This document shows, piece after piece, positions 35,043-44,079 of a DNA stretch of 64,000 bases (position 1 is the first letter of the stretch; each line of letters opens with the position of its first letter). Source of the stretch: Paenibacillus protaetiae (GTDB taxonomy: Bacteria; Bacillota; Bacilli; Paenibacillales; Paenibacillaceae); assembly GCF_004135365.1 (NCBI RefSeq), contig NZ_CP035492.1:1736001-1800000 (forward strand), read 5' to 3'. The notes below the pieces were generated by a model that had not been told where the DNA came from, did not search any database, and saw nothing but the letters and a program-made list of their open reading frames with translations. Both the position numbers and the translations under genes were made by a program.

Positions 35043-36674
35043 CTATTTTTCAGATTTTATTAAATTGTTTTCAAGTAACGCTAGAACTTGCTTAATATTG
35101 TCTACGTTTAAAGTTTTGCTTTCGTGTTTTGTAATTAGCTTTTGTATATTCCCCTTTTCTTGCAAGAAATCAGATATAAGGGCAAATAGCTTTATTGCTG
35201 TTACCCTCGGTGGCAAGATCCCACTTAATTTTTCAATGTCAATATCACTCAAGATAACTTTAATGGGTTCTTTATTTATGATTGAATTTTTTTGTTGCGG
35301 TTCAATTGACCCTTGAATTTGCTTTACGTCTGGTCTTTCAGATATTTTCTTGATGATTTTTATGTAAATTGTCTGTCCTTCGTCGGACTTGAATTGATAT
35401 GTGGATATATTGAAATTTTTGGAGCTCGTTTTATTCTTACTTACCTCCTGTAATGTTACAGACGAGAATGGTCCAATAGAAATTGAATCTGCTCTTTTCA
35501 AATTCGGTATACTTTCCTTAATGTTTCTATTGTCAGACGAGTTCCATAACGTTTCATTAGTATCTTCAAAAATTATTTGTCCTACATTATGAACTAATTT
35601 TCTAGCATAATCATAATCTTGCACTAAGTACCATTCTGGATAAATCCACTCTGTACCGTGAATAGCTCCAAGTAGTGATCCTGTCATCGATGCAATCGTA
35701 TCAGTATCCGCATTTTGCATAGAAGCTAAATCCATTACTGCTGAAGCTGGATCGGCAGCATACTTAGATGCCATATAAATAGCTACCAATGTAGCAACCG
35801 TACCTGCCCCTCTTGTTGATTTATCGAAACAATTTAATTTTTCAAGAGTTTCCATTTTAGAATCTCGAAGTCCTTTTTTCATTGCTTTCGAGATTAACTC
35901 AAGTCCACTCACTAGTTCATTAGCTGTTGCAACCCACAAATCATCATATTTTACTGTTGCAGCAAAGTTCGAAGCTTCTTTCCAATCTTTAATATTATTT
36001 ACTTTCGGGAATTGTCCCCAGTTATCTTTATTATCTAATAAATATGATACTAATTCACCATACTCAAGATTATTTTCTTTCTGTACTAAATAATGCATTG
36101 CCCAAGAGAAAACAATTGCACTTAATAACGCTCTTGGATGACCGTGTGTAGCTATACCGTTTAAGAAAACTTGATTTGTTAATTCTTCCAGCCTATTTTT
36201 ACAAAAAAACACATGGGGCATAATCCTCATTGTGACACCATTGCCACCAGCATTAAAATATCTTTTTATAGAATCCACATTTTGCTTTTCTAATTTCCAT
36301 GGTGGGTGCCCATTGCTCCAAGTTTCTGCAGCCCTTTTAGTAGCTCCACCGCCACCTCTTTCATATAATAGCCAAGATGGTAATTCAATTTTCACAAAAT
36401 GGGAAAACCAATTTTTATATTGTAGACTTCTTGCTGATGCAAAAATCAATTGTGTATCATCACTATAAGATCCAGCAGAAATATATTCTTCATGAGGTTG
36501 ATATCTCCCACCAGCTCTCCGACTCCATGAAACAAAATTACGTTGTATATTCACATATTTCCCAGTATTCATTCCTCTGTCTTCATAAACCCAACCTAAT
36601 GCATCACCAACCATCGCGCCTAATAATGCTCCGAGATATTTATCTACAAATTCAACCTTAGATTTCGAATCCAT
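35043..36674 (-). CDS. ADP-ribosylglycohydrolase (DraG/ARH type) with C-terminal extension
   Basis: A 543-residue protein. The first 370 or so residues are an ADP-ribosylglycohydrolase: DKYLGALLGAMVGDALGWVY, the metal-binding SYSDDTQLIF, GNGVTMRIMP, GIATHGHPRALLS and NADTDTIASMTGSLLGAIHG. All acidic metal ligands of the family are visible. A C-terminal extension of about 170 residues (from about 380) is unrecognised. Such enzymes remove ADP-ribose from proteins or nucleic acids. It follows a DarT-like transferase gene by seven bases, so it is probably the reversing enzyme (antitoxin). The ATG at 36674 is chosen; a longer start at 36722 would overlap the transferase gene. Confidence 0.9.
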   Translation of the reverse strand: MDSKSKVEFVDKYLGALLGAMVGDALGWVYEDRGMNTGKYVNIQRNFVSWSRRAGGRYQPHEEYISAGSYSDDTQLIFASARSLQYKNWFSHFVKIELPSWLLYERGGGGATKRAAETWSNGHPPWKLEKQNVDSIKRYFNAGGNGVTMRIMPHVFFCKNRLEELTNQVFLNGIATHGHPRALLSAIVFSWAMHYLVQKENNLEYGELVSYLLDNKDNWGQFPKVNNIKDWKEASNFAATVKYDDLWVATANELVSGLELISKAMKKGLRDSKMETLEKLNCFDKSTRGAGTVATLVAIYMASKYAADPASAVMDLASMQNADTDTIASMTGSLLGAIHGTEWIYPEWYLVQDYDYARKLVHNVGQIIFEDTNETLWNSSDNRNIKESIPNLKRADSISIGPFSSVTLQEVSKNKTSSKNFNISTYQFKSDEGQTIYIKIIKKISERPDVKQIQGSIEPQQKNSIINKEPIKVILSDIDIEKLSGILPPRVTAIKLFALISDFLQEKGNIQKLITKHESKTLNVDNIKQVLALLENNLIKSEK

Positions 36675-36681
36675 ATACCCT

Positions 36682-37365
36682 TCATCCCTCTCTATAGAGA
36701 ATTTCTGAAGGTACTTGTCCATTTCTTACAGCTCCACTCCAAGTAACTTCAAATAAATCTGGTGCAATAATAAATGGGATATCTTCCGGTACCCCGCCAA
36801 CAAATCGTAATCTTGCCTTTTCAATCCGAGCTTGCTCTTCAGTAGGAACAGCTACCCCTAATATAGCACTTCTTGATATATTTTTATAGATTAATACCTC
36901 TGCTTGGTCATCTGTAGGACAACAAGGTAACATACGTGGTGTTCTTGTTATTATTCTTTGCCCCTGCACTGATTGTTTAAACATACCGGCAAACCCTTCA
37001 ACTCCCTCTTTTATAAATGCGCCGTGGGAAGCAGCTGCATTTCTGTGGCAATAAAGAGTTGTTGATAAGGCAGCCAATTTCGGATTAATTAACAATACAA
37101 CCCATTGTTTAAACAATGGGTCTTTATCTTTAATTTTTCTCAAATACCACGTATTTGGATACTGGATGGTACAACAAACATAATCTTGTTTACCATCCAA
37201 GCGTAAAGGGTCATTTTGACTAAGTAATTCAATTTGATCATCCAATTCCGTATTAGCCACTATTCCCGACTCTTTGGATAAAATATGTGGTAATTTGTTA
37301 GAACGGGTAAAATGGCAAATTCTAGTTATACCCTTTTCTGCAATGAGATCTTCAATTGAAGACAT
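36682..37365 (-). CDS. DarT-like ADP-ribosyltransferase (DUF4433 family)
   Basis: A 227-residue protein similar to the DNA ADP-ribosyltransferase toxin DarT. It has ITRICHFTRSNKLPHIL near the N-terminus (NAD-binding region), LRLDGKQDYVCCTIQYPNTW, the LYCHRNAAASHGAFIK loop, and PTDDQAEVLIYKNI with E156 in the position of the catalytic Glu. DarT modifies single-stranded DNA and is countered by the macrodomain protein DarG. Here the downstream gene is an ADP-ribosylglycohydrolase instead, and upstream is an SF1 helicase. The ATG at 37365 lies one base after the helicase stop, with GGAGG inside the helicase 3' end. Confidence 0.82.
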   Translation of the reverse strand: MSSIEDLIAEKGITRICHFTRSNKLPHILSKESGIVANTELDDQIELLSQNDPLRLDGKQDYVCCTIQYPNTWYLRKIKDKDPLFKQWVVLLINPKLAALSTTLYCHRNAAASHGAFIKEGVEGFAGMFKQSVQGQRIITRTPRMLPCCPTDDQAEVLIYKNISRSAILGVAVPTEEQARIEKARLRFVGGVPEDIPFIIAPDLFEVTWSGAVRNGQVPSEILYREG

Positions 37366-37366
37366 A

Positions 37367-38779
37367 TTATTTATCTTCCTCCTCATCTTGGTAGTACAAA
37401 TCCGGATCAATTGGAAGCATTTCGGTTATTTCACCTGTGTAAGAAATATATAACTCGGACTTAGCTCTTGTTACACCTACATACAGCAATTTGATTTCTT
37501 CATTCATAGCTTCTTCACGGCTTCCTAGGGCAAGAATCCGTTCTTCTACCGGTAATCTGGATGAATTGCAATACGGCAAAATTACTGTATCAAATTCTAA
37601 TCCCTTTGCTGAATGATATGTACCTACAGATACACCAGGCGCAGCTTGCCAGTAATTCATTTCACCTTTCAGTTCTTGAATTTGAGTAATCCGTCTTAGC
37701 TTTTGAATTACTGTATTCACCGTTTCACGATCACGGACAAGAATTGCAATTGTTCGTGTACGATTATGACGGATAACTTCCTCAATAAAGTAGTCTAATT
37801 CATCATTTTCTGAATTGAATTTTAACAAATCAGGTTTCGGTCCCGATGCTCTTTTGAATTTTGGTTCAACCAGATCTGTATCATCTTGAAAATATGGCAT
37901 TTTCGAGATCGCCAATGCAAGTAATGCAATTTCTCTCGTATTTCTGTAGTTCTGTTCAAATTTCCAAATTTTAGGGTTGATTAAACCTGCAGAACGCCAA
38001 GAAATCCTACTTCCATAAATCTGTTGAGCAACATCTCCGAAATAAATGAGGCTGCCGTCATTCGAACCAGCTAATGCTAAAGATCGAAGCATCATTGGAG
38101 AAAAATCTTGTCCCTCATCAATGACAATATGCTTATACATACGCTGTGTCTCATCTTGAAGCAACTCTTGTACAACATGAATAGCTAACTCTTCAAAATC
38201 ATACTTATATCCGCTTTCTTGCCGCAGTTGAATGTAAGCCTCGTACACATAGAAGAAGTACTTTCTATTGGCTCTTGCAATCCATACACTGCTTCTTCCT
38301 ACACGTTCTACTGCCTCATACTGTTCTAAATTTGTAATTCCCATTTTTTGAAGCCAATTGATTTCTTCAACGAATACTTCATGTTCTCGTTCTAATGTGG
38401 TTGCAGTCGGATACTTACTTTTAACGTTTATGAGTGCTTGTTTAATTAAGCTAACTTTGGTTTCTGCTGGAGCAATAACATTCCAGCCCATCTTATTTCG
38501 AGAATTCATATATCCACGGGCAAACTTATGATAATTTATAACATCAATGTTCTTCAATTCCCGGTCTGATATCGCTCTAAGATATGTAACCAGCGCTTTG
38601 TTGAAAGTAACTAACAAAACTTTCTCACCTTGTTTACAGTGCGTAGAAGCAAGATAAGCTGCCCGCAATATTGCTAGAGTTGTTTTTCCGCTACCAGCTG
38701 TGCCAAGGACAACATAATGTCCTTTTTCAGGCAAATATAAGACTTCGGCTTGTAGTCCTTCAGGCGTAGGCAATGACAC
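37367..38779 (-). CDS. SF1 (UvrD/Rep-like) helicase of the DarT-like cassette
   Basis: A compact 470-residue SF1 helicase. Walker A is GTAGSGKT (about 26-33), LLVTFNKALVTYLR is motif Ia, HIVIDEGQDFSP Walker B, GDVAQQIYGSRISW motif III, FEQNYRNTREIA motif IV, VGTYHSAKGLEFDTVILPY motif V and LLYVGVTRAKSELYIS motif VI. It lacks zinc tails and nuclease domains. The GTG at 38779 follows GGGGGA. It is the first gene of the operon helicase, transferase, hydrolase. DarT acts on single-stranded DNA, so a helicase supplying that substrate would fit; this is inference. Confidence 0.88.
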   Translation of the reverse strand: MSLPTPEGLQAEVLYLPEKGHYVVLGTAGSGKTTLAILRAAYLASTHCKQGEKVLLVTFNKALVTYLRAISDRELKNIDVINYHKFARGYMNSRNKMGWNVIAPAETKVSLIKQALINVKSKYPTATTLEREHEVFVEEINWLQKMGITNLEQYEAVERVGRSSVWIARANRKYFFYVYEAYIQLRQESGYKYDFEELAIHVVQELLQDETQRMYKHIVIDEGQDFSPMMLRSLALAGSNDGSLIYFGDVAQQIYGSRISWRSAGLINPKIWKFEQNYRNTREIALLALAISKMPYFQDDTDLVEPKFKRASGPKPDLLKFNSENDELDYFIEEVIRHNRTRTIAILVRDRETVNTVIQKLRRITQIQELKGEMNYWQAAPGVSVGTYHSAKGLEFDTVILPYCNSSRLPVEERILALGSREEAMNEEIKLLYVGVTRAKSELYISYTGEITEMLPIDPDLYYQDEEEDK

Positions 38780-39364
38780 ATCGGTTCCCCCTAGAGGTTC
38801 TTTTTACTCATTAAACTAATACGAGCCATGCAAAATTTGGGTTTCAAATTAATACGAACTATCTAGATGATTCTTTGTACCCAATGAGCAAATAAAATCA
38901 CCGTTTTGTCAGAGTTCGTGCCTCTAATTATGATATCGGACAATTGCTACATGAAATGTATGTAATCAGCTTCCTAATGCGCGAGTACAGCAAAACGTAG
39001 ATTAATATCATCTATTTTATTTTTTGTCTTAACAATACAAACAACTAGCGATGGCAGTAATCACTATCTCGATCAAATTATTAAAATAAAAGTACCAAAA
39101 TTAATCTAGCGCTTATTTGGTTTATCTATAAGATCACCAACGACGTAGCAGATGGACTTAACAGAACTACAAAAATTTATATTTGTACTGAAATCCGGAT
39201 GTTCAAACATCAAATCTTACTATCTCATTAAATGTTGACGTTACATAGGCATACTGCATTCGGGAATTATTCTCATTTTCATCCTCCTACCATCGTTCTC
39301 AATTAATTGTGAAACTACACCTATTAAAACAAGGACATTTAAAAAAATCTGTATCACACTTAAT
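38780..39364. other. Non-coding right flank of the element
   Basis: No full gene is visible in these 585 A+T-rich bases. A TTGAGA box (39297-39302, minus strand) and the TTTCACAATTAATTGA element (39299-39314) look like transposase sites. On the minus strand AGGAGG-ATGAAA leads to an ATG at 39276 with only 11 codons (MRIIPECSMPM). It may be a leftover gene start. The promoter of the helicase operon should also lie here. Confidence 0.6.
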
Positions 39365-39396
39365 GAACTGAGTCTCAATCTTCATGCAAGATTACA
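39365..39396 (-). repeat. Right transposon end, terminal inverted repeat
   Basis: Read inward on the minus strand: TGTAATCTTGCA, then AAGATTGAGA. 25 of 32 bases agree with the left end. The TTGAGA box begins 18 bases from the terminus, as on the left. Confidence 0.95.
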
Positions 39397-39401
39397 TCTC
39401 G
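39397..39401. repeat. Target-site duplication, right copy (TCTCG)
   Basis: Identical to 4451-4455; directly follows the ACA terminus of the element. Confidence 0.95.
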
Positions 39402-40281
39402 TAAAACGGAGCAGACGCAGCAGGCCGCCGAAAGCATATACAAAAACAGCGACGTGAAGACCTGATATGGCCAAAATATGCGTAAGGCCAAGCCTTGCGA
39501 ATTGGCCGTATTGATCCGGGTCCAGGTCCTCGCGTATGCCGAGGACCAGCCCTTTCATGTATCCGGCCTGGTCTGCCGGATACAGCTTGTCTACGCGCGA
39601 GCCGAGCCACGCTCGCGCGTTGTCGATGCGGCCGAGCAAAGCGGCCGCCGTCCATGCCGGGCCGGGCGCCGCGTGCACGGCGCCTGTGCCCTGCACTTGC
39701 AGCAGCCAGTGGATACCCTGGCTGCGCAAATATCGGCGGTAATCAAATCCGCCGATATTGGATTGTGCCGCCGGCTGCTGCAGCTCGCCGGCGATTTGTA
39801 CCTGCTCGCCGCGCTGCCAGGCGGCGGCAATCTCCTGCTGCGGCTGCTCCTTCAGCCGCACACGCACCAGCACCGTCTCGCTCAGCCGGCGGGCTCCCGC
39901 TTCGCTGCCAACACGCGCGGACGACAACTTCGCGCGGAATTGCGCGATATCGCCGTCGACTTCAACCGGCGATACGATCGTACCCGATACGCTGGCCGGC
40001 GACGTTTGCAACGGGTCAGCCGACTCGGCGAGTCCGGTAAAAGCGGTTACGTTCCGGGCATCGGCCCACAGCCGTTCACCGGAAGCCAGCCCGTATGCCA
40101 GCAGGCACATCACAGCCAACCGCCAGGTCGCCGCTTTCCCGATCGCCAAGGCTGCCAGCACGGCCGTTACAGCCAATCCGGCGAACACGATGCCCATGCC
40201 GGTAAGCGAAGCCGCACAGCTTGCGCCAGCCAGCCAACTGACGGCAAACCAGACAAGCGGACGCCGATTGATGATACGCAT
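39397..40281 (-). pseudogene. comEC: comEC 5' part, cut off by the Tn7-like insertion
   Basis: The N-terminal 295 codons of ComEC: basic MRIINRRPLVWF start, early membrane segments, an OB-like extracellular domain (about 90-220) and the beginning of the Competence domain (GLVLGIREDLDPDQYGQFAR; LTHILAISGLHVAVFVYAFG). The frame ends RFTR at the insertion and would run on four codons (CNLA) into the transposon before a stop. The ATG at 40281 follows GGGGGAG. A strong terminator separates it from comEB. The cell cannot make full ComEC, so competence-driven DNA uptake should be lost. Confidence 0.95.
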
Positions 40282-40319
40282 CTTTTCTCCCCCAGTCCTG
40301 TATGCTTGTTGATACACGA

Positions 40320-40365
40320 CAAAAAAACCTCCGTACGGCATCCGCTTGGGATGCTGCCGGAGGTT
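40320..40365 (-). terminator. Intrinsic terminator between comEB and comEC
   Basis: On the minus strand AACCTCCG, an inner stem GCATCC/GGATGC, then CGGAGGTT and seven Ts. It lies 20 bases after the comEB stop and 40 bases before the comEC start, so comEC expression would need read-through or its own promoter. Confidence 0.85.
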
Positions 40366-40382
40366 CTTCCTCAATTGCGCTG

Positions 40383-40916
40383 CTATTCGTTTATAACGTT
40401 CATACGGGCTTGAGCCGGCGGCTCATACTCCAGCAATTGCCGGAAAGTGATCCCTTTGGCTTCCATCAGCCGTTTAACTTTGTCGCTGTCCTTCGGATAA
40501 CCGCGGTGATAAACAATTTCTTTAATGCCGCTGTTAGCAAGCATATTGCTGCAAGTCCAGCAAGGCTCGTCGGTTACGTACACCGTCGAGCCTTCCCGAT
40601 CGATCCGGTCCGTAAACAGCAGCAAATTTTGCTCAGCATGGATCGTCCGGATGCAGCGCTGTTTTTTCACCGCTTTTTCCACACCGTCCACCAGCTCTAC
40701 TTCCAGCTGCTCCGAAATCATGCAGCCGGCTTCCGAGCAATCCGGAACACCCATCGGCGCGCCGTTATAAGCCGTTCCAAGCAGCTTCTTGCCTTGGACC
40801 AGCAGCGCTCCGACATGTCTGCGGGGACAACGGGAACGCGTCGATACCATATACGCAATATCCATAAAATAGGTATCCCAATCCTTGCGTTCCGCTTCAA
40901 ACGTTAATGTAGCCAT
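40383..40916 (-). CDS. comEB: ComE operon protein 2, dCMP/cytidine deaminase family
   Basis: A 177-residue zinc-dependent deoxycytidylate deaminase. The zinc and catalytic motifs are TIHAEQNLLLF (His and Glu) and DEPCWTCSNML (Cys pair). Opening residues MATLTFEAERKDWDTYFMDI and the early CPRRHVGALLV are typical. It makes dUMP from dCMP for thymidylate synthesis; it sits in the comE operon but is not needed for DNA uptake in B. subtilis. AGAAAGGA precedes the ATG. It is separated from comEA by metY, so the operon order is altered. Confidence 0.93.
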   Translation of the reverse strand: MATLTFEAERKDWDTYFMDIAYMVSTRSRCPRRHVGALLVQGKKLLGTAYNGAPMGVPDCSEAGCMISEQLEVELVDGVEKAVKKQRCIRTIHAEQNLLLFTDRIDREGSTVYVTDEPCWTCSNMLANSGIKEIVYHRGYPKDSDKVKRLMEAKGITFRQLLEYEPPAQARMNVINE

Positions 40917-41007
40917 ATTGAATCTTCCTTTCTCTTGTTGCCTTCAATCTTGCTGCCCGTGTCCGTTGCTTACCCTTGCTGCGCAAAGGATGACGCCGGA
41001 GCAGACG

Positions 41008-42405
<1,398 letters not shown>

Positions 42406-42411
42406 TCACAA

Positions 42412-43071
42412 TTATGGTCCTGCTACAATGCTGTCTTTAATGTCGGCCAGAAGCTTCTCTCCAATCCCCTTCACTCTTAGCAGATCATCTACTGAGCGAA
42501 AAGGCCCATTGGTCTCCCGGTCCGCCACGATAGCCTGGGCTTTCGACGGGCCAATACCTTTAAGCGCATCCAGCTGCTCCGCAGTTGCTTTGTTAATATC
42601 CAGCTTTCCTGCCATGCTGCCGGAGGCTGCACCCGTCCCCGCTGTCCCCGCCGCCTCCGCTCCGGACGGCGCTTCAACCGCCCCGTCTGCGCCGGAACCG
42701 CCTGTCGTTGTGCCGGCAGATCCAGTTACAGCCGCGCCGCCTGTCCCGTTTGCCGCTTCTTGCCCTGCCGCAGCTGCATCTGCAGCACCGCTGCTGCCGG
42801 CTTCTCCCGCCGCACCGGTTCCGGCCGCACCAGCGCCGCCAGCCCTCTCCGCTCCGGCGCCATCCGTTTTGCCGGCGTCTGTCTCTCTGGCGTCGCCGCC
42901 TTCCGGGGTTATGCCTTCCAGCTCATCCAACGCCGCGGATGCCGCGCCGTTCACTTTCGTCCATCCCGGCGGCTCATGGTTTGGATGCTGCATCGCCATG
43001 ACAAAAAAGATAACTGCCAGCAATCCGCAGCCGGCAGCTGCGGCTATTCTTCCATTTATAGTCCGGATCAT
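42412..43071 (-). CDS. comEA: ComEA competence DNA receptor with long Ala/Gly linker
   Basis: A 219-residue protein. It has an N-terminal membrane anchor (about 8-27, IAAAAGCGLLAVIFFVMAMQ), a linker of about 100 residues made almost only of Gly, Ala, Thr and Glu, and a C-terminal double helix-hairpin-helix domain (about 155-219, LDINKATAEQLDALKGIGPS; VDDLLRVKGIGEKLLADI). ComEA binds incoming double-stranded DNA outside the membrane. No SLBB domain is seen. The ATG at 43071 follows AAAAGGAG. It is intact although comEC is broken. Confidence 0.92.
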   Translation of the reverse strand: MIRTINGRIAAAAGCGLLAVIFFVMAMQHPNHEPPGWTKVNGAASAALDELEGITPEGGDARETDAGKTDGAGAERAGGAGAAGTGAAGEAGSSGAADAAAAGQEAANGTGGAAVTGSAGTTTGGSGADGAVEAPSGAEAAGTAGTGAASGSMAGKLDINKATAEQLDALKGIGPSKAQAIVADRETNGPFRSVDDLLRVKGIGEKLLADIKDSIVAGP

Positions 43072-43205
43072 CGTCTTTTCTCCTTTTCGCATAAAGTGAC
43101 ATACTCTTGTTACCATTCGAATAAGGTAAAGGAGCAGGTGAACTGCGCCGTTTCATAATATAGCATGATACTAAGCCGTGCTTGCCGGGATTGGAGGTTC
43201 CATGG

Positions 43206-44045
43206 ATGAATGTCGGATTTATCGGAACAGGAACAATGGGCAGCTTGCTGATTGAAGCTCTCATCTCATCGGATGCGCTCGCTCCCGAGCAGATCAAAGT
43301 GAGCAACCGGACCCCCTCGAAAGCCGAAGCGCTTGCTCGCCGATTTCCCGGTTTGAAGGCCGTCCTTACCAATACGGAAGCGGCAAAAGGCTGCGAGATC
43401 GTATTCCTGTGCGTCAAGCCGCTTGAATTTCATAAAGTCGTTGCTGAAATTGCTTCTTCCGTTCAACCGGAACAGCTGTTAATCTCCATTACCAGCCCTG
43501 TTCTTATCGAGCATTTGGAGCAGAAGCTGCCCTGCAAAATCGCAAAAGTAATTCCAAGCATTACCAATTATGTATGGAGCGGCGCAACGCTTTGCATATA
43601 CGGAACAAGGGTAACCGACCAGGACCGCGATACGCTGGAGCAGCTGCTTGGCCGGATTAGCGCGCCGCTGCGGATTGAAGAAGCTTACACTCGCATTGTG
43701 TCCGATATTTCCAGCTGCGGACCGGCGTTTTTTGCCCATTTGCTGGAGCAGTTCATCGAAGCTGCCGTTGAACAAACCGGCATCGAACGGGAAGAAGCGA
43801 CCCGGATCGCCAGCGAAATGCTGCTCGGGACCGGACTGCTGCTTACCGAAGGCGGAATGACGCCGGCGCAAGTGCAGGACCGGGTCTCCGTGCCTGGCGG
43901 CATTACCGCGCAAGCGCTGGACATATTACGGCAGGAGCTGCCGGGCGTATTTACCAGGCTGGTGCATACGACACATGATAAATTCCGCGAAGACGTCGAA
44001 AAAGTCGAAGATCTGTTTAATGAAAAAGAGGTGAACGGTCCTTGA
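43206..44045 (+). CDS. comER: ComER, pyrroline-5-carboxylate reductase family
   Basis: A 279-residue protein of the ProC family. The Rossmann motif is VGFIGTGTMGSLLIEAL, and KPLEFHKVVAEI and SITNYVWSGATLCIYG follow; the C-terminal dimer domain has SDISSCGPAFFAHLLEQFIE and DRVSVPGGITAQAL. It is encoded divergently from comEA, the usual comER position. In B. subtilis, ComER is a NAD(P)-linked protein that affects sporulation and biofilm entry rather than DNA uptake. The ATG at 43206 follows GGAGG; an overlapping out-of-frame ATG lies four bases earlier. Confidence 0.9.
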   Translation: MNVGFIGTGTMGSLLIEALISSDALAPEQIKVSNRTPSKAEALARRFPGLKAVLTNTEAAKGCEIVFLCVKPLEFHKVVAEIASSVQPEQLLISITSPVLIEHLEQKLPCKIAKVIPSITNYVWSGATLCIYGTRVTDQDRDTLEQLLGRISAPLRIEEAYTRIVSDISSCGPAFFAHLLEQFIEAAVEQTGIEREEATRIASEMLLGTGLLLTEGGMTPAQVQDRVSVPGGITAQALDILRQELPGVFTRLVHTTHDKFREDVEKVEDLFNEKEVNGP

Positions 44046-44079
44046 GTCAGGCCGCTCACCTCTTCTATGTTGCTTTTGC

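Larger units (their letters stand above)
4456..39396. mobile_element. Tn7-like transposon (34,941 bp) inserted in comEC
   Basis: Both ends are 5'-TGT...ACA-3' and 25 of the terminal 32 bases match as inverted repeats. The element is bounded by the 5-bp duplication TCTCG, and the interrupted comEC is restored in frame when the element and one repeat copy are removed. The left 8.5 kb encodes TniQ, an XRE regulator, a truncated TnsB paralogue, TnsB, TnsC and a second TniQ, all transcribed toward the left end. The remaining 26 kb is cargo dominated by nuclease, helicase, ADP-ribosylation and NAD/TIR-type genes. The interior is clearly more A+T-rich than the flanks. No TnsA-type endonuclease, TnsE or CRISPR-Cas gene was recognised. 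Confidence 0.97.

Noticed and set aside
4456-39396. CRISPR array or Cas genes linked to the Tn7-like element
   Set aside because: No regularly spaced repeats and no Cas-like protein were seen; the element is not a CRISPR-associated transposon as far as this sequence shows.
39478-40413. Long plus-strand frames opposite comEC
   Set aside because: Composition is unlike real proteins, no ribosome binding site is present, and the opposite strand encodes ComEC.
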